Shown: one piece after another, positions 7,034 to 15,800 of the stretch
Position numbering within the stretch: position 1 is the stretch's first letter
How the letters are laid out: each line of letters starts with the position of its first letter
NCBI GenBank assembly: GCA_023447635.1
Contig: JAEXNA010000217.1
Location: forward strand, 62,001 to 126,000
Length of the DNA stretch: 64,000 nt
DNA from: Vulcanimicrobiota bacterium
GTDB taxonomy: Bacteria > Vulcanimicrobiota > Xenobia > Xenobiales > JADMJV01
Direction of reading: 5' to 3'
Translations under genes and position numbers: made by a program
Notes under the pieces: generated by a model
Told to the model about the DNA's origin: nothing
The model's database searches: none
Seen by the model: the letters and a program-made list of their open reading frames with translations, nothing else

Positions 7034-7555
7034 ATGCTAGCCTTATTCGGGCCTATCAAGGCGGAAGTTCACGAGAGCGAACTTCCCTTTCTCAAAGTCA
7101 AACCGCAGCGCAAGCTGTCCCGGACGCCGCAGATCGTCTCGGCCAGGGTCGGCGAACGCGCGTTTCGGCTCAAGGTTAAGCCGGTCGAACGCGGTAGCGA
7201 CTCGACCTGGGTCGAAGTGGTGGACTTCTTCGGTTCGCGCTACACTTTGGCTACGGCGCTCGGCGCCCTCGAAGAGCGTCGCATCGCTCCCCGACGTCGC
7301 GCCACCCTCACCGTCCGCTCTCCTGATCTCCCCGGCTTTCGTGCTACGACTTTGGACGTTTCTAACAGCGGACTCCGCCTGGCCACCGCCGGCCCGCTGG
7401 AGGTTGGCGTTCGGGTCCGGATGGAGATCGACGGACGCGAACCGTCCCAGCGAGCCACCGACCTCTCGGGTGTTACCGTGTGGTCCTGCCGAAGGCCTGA
7501 CGACGGCTATCAGGTGGGGATCCGCTTGCTCAGTACCCGAGTCAGCGTCGGATAA
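7034..7555 (+). CDS. PilZ-domain protein, 173 aa
   Basis: The C-terminal ~100 residues carry the PilZ pattern: a basic ERRIAPRRRATLTV entry (R-x3-R type, binding cyclic di-GMP) and then TTLDVSNSGLRLAT (D/N-x-S-x3-G). This indicates a small c-di-GMP effector. The N-terminal ~65 residues are an extra beta-rich part. The start was placed at ATG 7034, because GGAGGTGGGGG is immediately upstream; a TTG at 6983 would begin inside the palindrome and has no comparable site. Confidence 0.85.
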   Translation: MLALFGPIKAEVHESELPFLKVKPQRKLSRTPQIVSARVGERAFRLKVKPVERGSDSTWVEVVDFFGSRYTLATALGALEERRIAPRRRATLTVRSPDLPGFRATTLDVSNSGLRLATAGPLEVGVRVRMEIDGREPSQRATDLSGVTVWSCRRPDDGYQVGIRLLSTRVSVG

Positions 7556-7562
7556 ACAATAA

Positions 7563-7588
7563 CGCGCCGCCCCAAAAGGGACGGCGCG
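7563..7588. terminator. Hairpin between the convergent PilZ and acs genes
   Basis: CGCGCCG(C)CCC pairs with GGG(A)CGGCGCG around AAAA. The minus-strand side runs into TTATTGTTTA, so it may terminate acs; the T-run is weak on the plus strand. Confidence 0.55.
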
Positions 7589-7654
7589 CTGCTTTCAGCC
7601 CGGAGGACGAGCCGGGACCGAAACGACGCGGTTCTCTTCGCGTCGCCCGTTCGG

Positions 7655-9538
7655 CTAGTCTTCGAGCGTCGAGGTGTCGCCGATCGGCTGACCCAGCAGT
7701 TCCGCCCTCAGCAGGCGACGCATGATCTTACCGCTGCGCGTTTTGGGCAGTTTTTCCACGAAGCGGACCTCTTCGGGCCGAGCGATCTTGGAAAGTTGGG
7801 TGCCGACCCACTCGGTCAGCGCCTCCTCCAACTTCTCCGAAGGCTCCAGACCAGCTTTCAGAGTCACGAAAGCGTGGATGGCGTTGCCCTTGAGTTCGTG
7901 GGGGATGCCCACGGCGGCCGCTTCGACCACGTCGGGGTGAGCCACCAGCGCGCTTTCAATCTCGGCCGTGCCCAGGCGGTAGCCGCTAACCTTGATGACG
8001 TCGTCCATACGACCGATCACCCAGATGTAGCCGTCGTCATCCTTGCGGGCAGAGTCGCCGGTGAAGTACATGCCTTCGATGGTCGACCAGTACACCTCCC
8101 TGTAGAGTTCGGGGTTCTTGTACAGGGTGCGCAGCATCGACGGCCACGGCTTTTTGACGACCAGGAATCCGTCGGCGCCGTTGGGCACCGGCGTTCCGTT
8201 TTCATCCACCACGTCGACCTCGATACCGGGCAGCGGTCGGGTCGGACTACCGGGCTTCAGGGGAACGACCGGGGTGGGCGAGATCATGAACGATCCGGTC
8301 TCGGTCTGCCACCAGGTATCCATGATGGGGCAGCGCTCTTTGCCGATGACGCGATGGAACCAGCGCCACGCCTCGGGATTGATCGGCTCGCCCACCGAAC
8401 CCAGCAGACGCAGCGAACTGAGGTCGTGCTTCTCGGGCCAGGCGTCGCCGTAGCGCATCAGGCCGCGGATAGCGGTCGGGGTCGAGTACAGAATGTTGAT
8501 GCCGTACTTCTCGACCATCCTCCACCAGCGGTCGGGGTACGGGGTCCCGGGCGAGCCTTCATACATGAACTGCGTGGCTCCAGTCAGGAACGGACCGTAG
8601 ACGATGTAAGAGTGTCCGGTCACCCAGCCCGCATCGGCGGTACACCAGTAGCGGTCCTCTTCGCGCATGTCGAAGACGGCCTTCATGGTGTAGTGCACAC
8701 CGACCTGATAGCCGCCGTGCACGTGCAGGATCCCCTTGGGTTTTCCCGTGGTTCCCGAGGTGTAGAGGATGAACAGCGGGTGTTCGGCGTCGACCGGCTC
8801 GGGGGGGCAGGGGCGCTGTGAGACAGGCAGGTCGGCCAGTTCGTGGTACCAGAAGTCGCGGCCCGGCTCCATGTTCACCGGTTCCGCGTCGCCCAGCCGT
8901 TTGACCACCAGAACAGCGGTGACGCTGGCGCTCTTGCGCACGGCTTCGTCGACGATGCTCTTGAGCGGGATATGCTTGCGGTTCATCAGGCCGCCGTCGG
9001 CCGTGATGATCACTTTGCTAGCGGCATCTTCGATGCGCGAGGTCAGGGCGTCGGCCGAGAAGCCTCCGAAGATCACGGAGTGCACAGCGCCAAGACGGGC
9101 ACAGGCCATGATGGCGAAGATCTGCTCGGGGATACGCGGCATGTAGACGGTGACGCGGTCGCCCTTCTGCACGCCCAGGCTGCGCAGAACGTTGGCAAAC
9201 TTGCACACCTCGCGGTGCATCGCCAGGTAGCTAAAGCTACGGGATTCGCCGGTTTCGGATTCCCACACCAGAGCCAGTTTGTTGCGGCGAGGGCCGCGCA
9301 AGTGTCGGTCGAGGCAGTTGTGGGTGATGTTGGTCTTGGCTCCGACGAACCATTTGGCGAAGGGCGCCTGCCAGTCGAGCACCTGGGTCCAGGGTTCGAA
9401 CCACTCGAGCTCTTGAGCTTGCCTTTCCCAGAAGCCTTCGAAGTCGCGTTCGGCTTCTGCTCTCTGGGCATCCCAGTCGGGCATGTGGGCCTTTTCCAGA
9501 ATCTCTGGAATGGGGTGATAGATGTCCGTTTCCGTCAT
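7655..9538 (-). CDS. acs: Acetyl-CoA synthetase (AMP-forming), 627 aa
   Basis: The enzyme activates acetate with ATP and CoA to acetyl-CoA through acetyl-AMP. Full length for the family. It shows the adenylate-forming P-loop YTSGTTGKPKG, the WWQTETG motif, the GRMDDVIKVSGYRLG hinge region, and the C-terminal TRSGKIMRR motif, whose Lys is the catalytic residue and the usual site of regulatory acetylation. The N-terminal extension (about 1-60) is typical of Acs. The gene stands alone, 37 bp downstream of the stop-proximal region of the RNase H gene's transcription unit start, and may be read with the 9576-11818 pair, which lie upstream on the same strand. Confidence 0.97.
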   Translation of the reverse strand: MTETDIYHPIPEILEKAHMPDWDAQRAEAERDFEGFWERQAQELEWFEPWTQVLDWQAPFAKWFVGAKTNITHNCLDRHLRGPRRNKLALVWESETGESRSFSYLAMHREVCKFANVLRSLGVQKGDRVTVYMPRIPEQIFAIMACARLGAVHSVIFGGFSADALTSRIEDAASKVIITADGGLMNRKHIPLKSIVDEAVRKSASVTAVLVVKRLGDAEPVNMEPGRDFWYHELADLPVSQRPCPPEPVDAEHPLFILYTSGTTGKPKGILHVHGGYQVGVHYTMKAVFDMREEDRYWCTADAGWVTGHSYIVYGPFLTGATQFMYEGSPGTPYPDRWWRMVEKYGINILYSTPTAIRGLMRYGDAWPEKHDLSSLRLLGSVGEPINPEAWRWFHRVIGKERCPIMDTWWQTETGSFMISPTPVVPLKPGSPTRPLPGIEVDVVDENGTPVPNGADGFLVVKKPWPSMLRTLYKNPELYREVYWSTIEGMYFTGDSARKDDDGYIWVIGRMDDVIKVSGYRLGTAEIESALVAHPDVVEAAAVGIPHELKGNAIHAFVTLKAGLEPSEKLEEALTEWVGTQLSKIARPEEVRFVEKLPKTRSGKIMRRLLRAELLGQPIGDTSTLED

Positions 9539-9575
9539 CGCGATGGGCCTTTCTACTAAGGGGTCGATGGGTAGG

Positions 9576-10610
9576 TCAGGACTGGGTTAGCGACTTCAGC
9601 TCTTTCTTGTCGCCAAAAACCCAGTCGACGCCGCCGAACTGTCGGATCAGCTGGCGGGTCTTGCCGTGCAGGGGGATCAGGCGCTCGCTTTTGACGCCGT
9701 ACACCCCCTGGATCTGTTTGATCATCAGGTCGCGTGAAGATTCCACGCGGATTTTGAACTCTGCGGGGGGGCGCCCGGCGGTCTCGAGAGTGCTCAAGAG
9801 GTCGGCCAGAGCGCCGTTGAGGGTGTGGTATTCAGCCTCGTCGAGGGTGATGGCGTTCGGCACCGTCACGGTCTCTTCCCGGGACCGGTTGGGGGTGCGA
9901 AGCTGGTAATACCCATCGGCTTTGGTACGGCCGGTCATGGCGGCAAACAGCTTGAGATGGTAGTGCGGTTGGCCGGGAGATCCCAGGGGAGGGGAGGCGG
10001 GTAGAGCCTCCGGCTGGGAAGCCGAGGAGGGGCGGGCCGCCTCGTCGGGCAGCCGCGTCTCCATGGCCATGGCGGCCTCTTTGGCCAGCACGTCGGCCCG
10101 TTCGTTCCACTCGGTGCCCACGTGTGCGCGCGTCCATCGGAAGGTGATCTTGACCTTCTGCGCGCGGGCCACCGACGACAGCTGGTCGAAGCGCTGCCAG
10201 AGGTCGCGGTTCTTATGTTTTTTCCATTTGCCCTGAGCGCAGTGAACCACGTACTGCGAGTCGCAGACGATCTCGACCTCGCTGGGCAACGGCAGCTTAT
10301 CCTGGTGAGTGCGGTAGAGCAGTTCCAGGATGGCGATCGCTCCGGCGATCTCGGCCCGATTGTTCGAAGTAGGAGGCTCCGAGGTTCGGGCCGGCACCCC
10401 GCCGTTGACTTCGAAAGCGCCGCTCTCGAGCACGAACACCGAGGCGAAGCCGATCACTCCACCGGGGTTGATGATCGGGGCCGAGCCGTCGGTGTAGACT
10501 TCCCACTTCGGCATGGCGTGCAGCTTCTGCCAGGCTTGGGGCTGCTGCTCGAGAGCCCGGGCGATCCCTTCGCGGACCGAACTGAGTTCAGGGATAGGCG
10601 CCTGGCTCAT
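9576..10610 (-). CDS. Ribonuclease HI fused to a second, degenerate RNase H-like domain, 344 aa
   Basis: Domain 1 (about 35-185) is a type 1 RNase H, cleaving RNA in RNA:DNA hybrids. The metal ligands are visible as D41 (VYTDGS), E87 (NNRAEI), D117 (VCDSQYV) and D173 (ERADVLAKEA), with H163 in RAHVGTEWNE. A Pro/Ser-rich linker (~185-215) leads to domain 2 (about 220-344). Domain 2 has the RVT_3-like order AEYHTLNGAL...SSRDLMIKQIQGVYGV but lacks the first Asp, so it is probably non-catalytic. The start at 10610 overlaps the stop of the amidohydrolase gene (ATGA); longer readings upstream run through that gene. Confidence 0.85.
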   Translation of the reverse strand: MSQAPIPELSSVREGIARALEQQPQAWQKLHAMPKWEVYTDGSAPIINPGGVIGFASVFVLESGAFEVNGGVPARTSEPPTSNNRAEIAGAIAILELLYRTHQDKLPLPSEVEIVCDSQYVVHCAQGKWKKHKNRDLWQRFDQLSSVARAQKVKITFRWTRAHVGTEWNERADVLAKEAAMAMETRLPDEAARPSSASQPEALPASPPLGSPGQPHYHLKLFAAMTGRTKADGYYQLRTPNRSREETVTVPNAITLDEAEYHTLNGALADLLSTLETAGRPPAEFKIRVESSRDLMIKQIQGVYGVKSERLIPLHGKTRQLIRQFGGVDWVFGDKKELKSLTQS

Positions 10611-11818
10611 TGGGCAGCGAAGTGGTCGGCCAGGCGGTCGACGCAAGCCAGGAACAGTTCGACCCCGATCGGTAGCGCTTCTTCGTCGACGGTGAAGCGG
10701 GGGTGGTGGTGGCTGTAGCAGGCCTGCACGTTCTCGTTGTAGGCCCCCAGGAAGAAAAAGCAGCCAGGGACCTCCTGCAAGTAGTAGGCCATGTCCTCTC
10801 CGCCCATGGAGCGGGCGTCGTGCCGCTGTTCCAGCGGAGCCACCTTCAGCAGGTCGCGGCAAGCGCTTTCCACCACGGAGGTGACGGCGGGGTCGTTGAC
10901 CAGGACGGGGTAGCCTTCGCGCCAGTGCAGTTCGACGGTGGCGCCGTGCGCTTCGGCGGTAGAACGTGCCAGACGTTCAAACTGCTGCTTGGCCTGCTTG
11001 CGGACGTCTTCGTTATAGGTGCGCAGGGTGCCGCCCAGTTCGGCGTGCGGGGGAATGATGTTGTAAGCGGTTCCGGCGTGGAAGCGCGTGATGGTAAAGA
11101 CCGTCGGCTGCTTGGGCTCGATGGCCCGGGTCATCATGGTCTGAGCGGCGGTGACGATATGCGCGGCCGTGGTGATGGGGTCGACGCCTTCGTGAGGAGA
11201 GGCGGCGTGGGTCCCCAAGCCGACCACTTTAAGGTCGAACTCGTCGGTGGCGGCCAGCATCGGGCCGGGGCAGAAGTTCACGTGGCCAGTGTTGAGATGC
11301 AGCCAGAGATGCAGGCCCAAGGCGGCTTGAACGCCGTCCATGACCCCTTCGGCGATCATCGGGGCAGCCCCGCCGGGACCTTCTTCGGCGGGCTGGAACA
11401 GCACTCTGACCGTCCCGCGCAGCGTCTCCCGGCGCTGCTGAAGGAGCTTGGCGGTAACCAGCAAGATGGCGGTGTGACCGTCGTGACCGCAGGCGTGCAT
11501 TTTGCCCGGGCTGGTCGAGGCAAACTCGAGGCCGGTCTCTTCGAGGATCGGCAGAGCGTCCATATCGGCTCGGATCAGGATGGTGGGGCCGGGCAGCGCG
11601 CCCACGATGTCGGCGGTGACGCCCGTTTTGGCGATGCCGGTACGCGGGGTCAGACCAAGACTTTTCAGATAGGTCGCTACCACACCCGAAGTGCGGAACT
11701 CTTCGAAACCGAGTTCGGGATGTTGATGAAAGTCTCGTCTCAGCGCGACCAACTCGTCTTGCAGGGAAAGCACGTCGGCCGAGAGTTGGGGCGGGACGCA
11801 GGCGGTAGTCAAGGACAT
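10607..11818 (-). CDS. M20D-family amidohydrolase/aminoacylase, 403 aa
   Basis: The family hydrolyses N-acyl amino acids or related amides with a di-metal centre. Seen: RRDFHQHPELGFEE, the metal-binding LIRADMDALP and MHACGHDGHTA, the catalytic/metal QPAEEGPGG pair, and the C-terminal MGGEDMAYYLQEVPG with the last His near NENVQACYSHHHPRF. These are typical of hippurate hydrolase/IAA-amino-acid hydrolase-like M20D peptidases; the substrate cannot be told. No signal peptide, so cytoplasmic. It is first in a two-gene unit with the RNase H gene. Confidence 0.92.
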   Translation of the reverse strand: MSLTTACVPPQLSADVLSLQDELVALRRDFHQHPELGFEEFRTSGVVATYLKSLGLTPRTGIAKTGVTADIVGALPGPTILIRADMDALPILEETGLEFASTSPGKMHACGHDGHTAILLVTAKLLQQRRETLRGTVRVLFQPAEEGPGGAAPMIAEGVMDGVQAALGLHLWLHLNTGHVNFCPGPMLAATDEFDLKVVGLGTHAASPHEGVDPITTAAHIVTAAQTMMTRAIEPKQPTVFTITRFHAGTAYNIIPPHAELGGTLRTYNEDVRKQAKQQFERLARSTAEAHGATVELHWREGYPVLVNDPAVTSVVESACRDLLKVAPLEQRHDARSMGGEDMAYYLQEVPGCFFFLGAYNENVQACYSHHHPRFTVDEEALPIGVELFLACVDRLADHFAAQ

Positions 11819-11972
11819 AGGTTTCCCTTCGTTTTCCCGTTTGCCGGGGCCTTCTGCGCTCTGTCATGTTCCCAGCCGGAGTATCCCGGCGGCTGAAGGC
11901 TCTGGTCTTGCGGGTAGCGAACAGGCGCCGGACCGGTATGCCCCGTTTGGGGAGTCGGTCGAAAGGACCCTC

Positions 11973-12776
11973 ATGACAAGCGACACCTCCCTCAACGACC
12001 TCTCGTCGTCCCTATCCTCTTCGGACGAGGTCGAGGCCGAGCCGGCCCTCGAGGCCACGGTTCTGGTGGTGGATGACGAACCGAACATCGTGACCTTGTT
12101 AGAGACCTGGCTCGAGACCATCGGCTGCAAGGTCGTGTCGGCGGGCGACGGTGAGAAGGGGGTCGAAAAGGCTCGTGAGGTGCTTCCCGACCTGATCTTG
12201 ATGGACGGTATGATGCCCAGGATGAGCGGCTTCGACGCCTGCAAACTGTTGAAGGACGACAAGGCGACACGCGACATTCCGCTGATCTTCTTGACCGTTC
12301 AGGGCGAAGTCCAGGATGTGGTCAAAGGGCTCGAGTTGGGCGCGCACGGCTATATGACCAAGCCGTTCAAGCCGCAGGAGTTGCTGGCCCGCGTGCGCTC
12401 GACCCTGAAGATCAAGCAGATTCAGGACCGTCTGAAGCAGCATACCCAGACCTTGCGCAAGCGCTGGGACTGGATTCACGGTGCGGTCGAGAAGCTGCCG
12501 CTGGGGCTGATGGTGCTCGATGGCGAGACGTCCGAACTCTTGTTCTGCAACGAGCGATGGAACGCGTTGCTGAGCTGCGACTTCGGATCCGGTACGGGTT
12601 CGGCCGGTCAGCTGTTCGAGTTTCGCGGAGAAGGCGATGTGCTGGGCTCGAGCGTCGAGGTGGAAGGACGATTTGAAGTCCTGGTCCAGGGAACGTCCCG
12701 AGGTAGCTTTGAACTGCGGGCCTGTTCGTTCGAAAAGAACGGCAAAGTCGGTCGGCAAGTCGTCTTGCTCGGCTAA
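11973..12776 (+). CDS. Response regulator with a C-terminal PAS-like domain, 267 aa
   Basis: A ~28-residue acidic Ser-rich leader precedes a receiver domain (about 30-150). The receiver carries the acidic pair VVDDEPN, the phosphoacceptor Asp in DLILMDGMMPRMSG, the Thr of IFLTVQGE and the Lys of GYMTKPFKP. A linker helix leads to a ~90-residue domain (LPLGLMVLDGETSELLFCNERW), which has a PAS-like pattern. There is no DNA-binding output, so it probably acts through protein contacts. No partner histidine kinase is adjacent. The start at 11973 follows AAAGGACC. Confidence 0.88.
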   Translation: MTSDTSLNDLSSSLSSSDEVEAEPALEATVLVVDDEPNIVTLLETWLETIGCKVVSAGDGEKGVEKAREVLPDLILMDGMMPRMSGFDACKLLKDDKATRDIPLIFLTVQGEVQDVVKGLELGAHGYMTKPFKPQELLARVRSTLKIKQIQDRLKQHTQTLRKRWDWIHGAVEKLPLGLMVLDGETSELLFCNERWNALLSCDFGSGTGSAGQLFEFRGEGDVLGSSVEVEGRFEVLVQGTSRGSFELRACSFEKNGKVGRQVVLLG

Positions 12777-12785
12777 ACTACGGCA

Positions 12786-12832
12786 GGGGAAAGAAAAAGA
12801 GACCGGCGTGTCCGGTCTCTTTTTCTTTCCCC
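12786..12832. terminator. Perfect 21-bp bidirectional terminator
   Basis: GGGGAAAGAAAAAGAGACCGG and its exact complement flank a 5-base loop. The purine arm supplies a U-rich tail in either direction. It separates the response regulator from the convergent TPR gene. Confidence 0.93.
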
Positions 12833-12844
12833 GCTGAGAGCGGG

Positions 12845-15800
12845 CTACATCGTCTCGCCAGTGGCGAGCATGTCGTCAGGGAGTTTGCCTTTGCCCTCGG
12901 AGATCTCGATCGCCCGGGTAAACCAGGCCTTGTCCTGGGCCGTCGCAGCTTCGAGCTCCAGACCTTTCTGGGCCGACTTGACGGCTTCGGCAAACGCTTC
13001 CGACAGCGAGAGCAAGATGACTTGCTCTTTTTGCGGGGCGGGATGGCCAGGCATGGCTTCCAGCGCCTGGTCGACCGTCTTGACCGCGTCGCTCATCTTT
13101 TTCAGACGACGGTAGGCGCGGGTTAGATCCAGGTAGACTTCGGGCTGCGGGTCGTTGCTGAGCAGCTTACGGAACTGCACCACGGCCAGGGTATCCTTGC
13201 CGACGTGACAGTAAGCGCGAGCGAGGTGCAGCAAGAATTCTGAGCTGTCCGGGTTCTGCTTTTGCAGGTCGCGGTACAGGTCGATCAGTTTGCGGGCGTT
13301 GGTCTTGTCGCCGAACTTTTTGTAGGCGGCACGGTGAGCGGCCGGCAGGGCCGGCTGCTCGGTGAGCACCTCTTTGAGCTTGGCGATAGCGTCATCGTGA
13401 TTTTCCGGCAGCTCCAGAGCCTCTTCCGGTTCGGCCGCAGGAGCGGCGTCTTCGGTCGGGGCGGCTTGAGCAGCGGCTTCCGCAGCGGCGGCCTGAGCTT
13501 CGGCTTCGGCTTCGGCAAACGCGGTCACGGTGGCTTCGATCTGGGCCTGAGCGGCAGCTTCGGCTTCGGCCACAGCAGCCTGAGCAGCAGCTTCGGCTTC
13601 GGCCGCGGCGGCCTGAGCAGCAGCTTCGGCTTCGGCCGCAGCAGCCTGAGCAGCAGCTTCAGCTTCAGCAGCGGCGGCCTGAGCAGCGGCTTCGGCTTCC
13701 GCAGCAGCGGCCTGAGCAGCAGCTTCGGCCTCCGCAGCGGCGGCAGCCTCGGCTTGAGCGGCGGCTTCGGCCGCGGCGGCCTGGGCGGCAGCTTCGGCCT
13801 GAGCAGCGGCCTCAGCGGCAGCGGCTGCCTCTGCGGCGGCCGCAGCTTCGGCGGCTTCAACGGCCGCGAAGAACTCGCTGGCAGCGCTGTCGTCGGGGGC
13901 GGCCTCGCGAATCTTGCCAAACAGTTCGCGCTCGCGGTCGGTATCGCCAGCGCTCTGGGCCGAAGCCAGCTGACCGCGCCAGGCGGTGAGCTGCAGCGGC
14001 GAGCGCTCTTCGCTGTTCAGGTGAGAACTCTCGAGTTCGCTCAGGGCGGTGTCGAAATCGCCGGCTTGCAGGAGCCCCTGGATGCCGACCGTCTGAATTT
14101 CGGCTCGCAGAGCCCGAGCCCGTTCGCCGGCGCCCAGCGCGGTCAGCTGAGCGAGACCGTTCTCCCATTCGGCTTCCCGACCCGCCTCGCGGTGAGTCCG
14201 CGCGGCTTTCTCCCAGATGGCTTGCGCCTGCTCCTTCTGAGCTTCGCTGAGAGCGTCGACCTCGAGAGTTCCCAGCACCTGCTCGGCGGTCTCCAGGTCG
14301 GACTCTTCCAGGAACTTGCGGGCGCTCTGTAAGGCCAGAGCTCCGACCACGGCCGAGACCGCTCCGGTTCCCTTCAGCCCCTCCAGGGCGCTTAGCACGC
14401 TGTCCTTGACGGCTTCCCCGATCTGGCGTTTGAACAGGCGGGCGCGGATGCCCTGAACCTCGTCGCGGCGCTCCTCGGCGGCTTGAGACAGCCACTGGTC
14501 GGCGCTGGCGACCGCGAGTCCGAGATCGCTCTCTTCCTGCTGGGCCACCAGGCCTCGGTACAGTTCGTGACGGTCGGCTTCGTGCGCCTCATCGCCAGGG
14601 ATGGCGGCGACGGCGCCGGCCAGGTCGCCCGAATCGGCAGCCAGTTTCCAAGCGGGTGCTTCTTGCACCACGGCTTCGGCGACGGGCTCCTCGACGGGGG
14701 CTTCCTCGACCACAGCTTCGGCGACAGGCTCCTCGGCGGGAGCTTCCTCCACCACAGCTTCGGCGACAGGCTCCTCAGCGGGTACTTCCTCCACCACAGC
14801 TTCGGCGACGGGCTCCTCGGCGGGTACTTCCTCCACCACAGCTTCGGCGACAGGCTCCTCGACGGGAGCTTCTTCGACCACAGCTTCGGCGACAGGCTCC
14901 TCGGCGGGAGCCTCCTCCACCACAGCTTCGGCGACCGGTTCCTCGGCAGGAGCTTCCTCGACCACGGCTTCGGCGACAGGCTCCTCAGCGGGAGCCTCCT
15001 CCACCCCAGCTTCGGCGGCGGGCTCCTCGACAGGAGCCTCCTCCACCACGGCTTCGGCGACGGGCTCCTCGACAGGAGCATCCTCGACCGCGGCTTCGGC
15101 GAGAGGCTCCTCAGCGGGAGCTTCCTCGACCACAGCCTCGGCGACGGGCACCTCAACGACGGAAGGCGCGGTCAGTTCGTACTCCGAGCGCAGTTGAGCC
15201 AGCAGGTTGGCATCGTTGTCGGCTTCAGCTCGGACCAGACCCACTCGGAACAGCTCGACAGCCCGGTTGGGGTTCTCCTGGCTCCGCAGGAACTGGCCGA
15301 AGTGGAAGTAGACCGGCGAGTAGCCGGGAGCCCGCTGGAGAATCTCTTCGAACAACGCCTGGGCGTCCTCGGTACGTCCCGTGACGTTGGCGAGGATGGC
15401 TTGCTGCAGCATTTCTTCGGCGGCGAAGCCAGGTTCGACATAGGCTGAAGGGTCTTCCGCCGGTTCGACCGTCGTCGGCTCTTCCGCAGCCGGTTCAACG
15501 GCGGCTTCGGGTTCGAAGGTTGGCTCGGCGACCACGGCGTCCGCGCTCGGAGCAAACGGATCCTCCCCGGTAGGGGCGAAGGGATCGGCCTCGACGGCTG
15601 CCGGGGCAAACGGATCTTCCTCGGCCGGGGTCGACGACACTTCCTGTACGGGGGCCGGAGCAAAGGGGTCCTCCGATTCGGCCTGCGGTGGCGGGGCGAA
15701 CGGGTCTTCGGACTCGACTTCGCCGGTAGGGGCAAACGGGTCGACCGCACCAGGCTCTTCCGCTGCCAGGATATCGGACTCGCCATCGAGCGAGGCTTCG

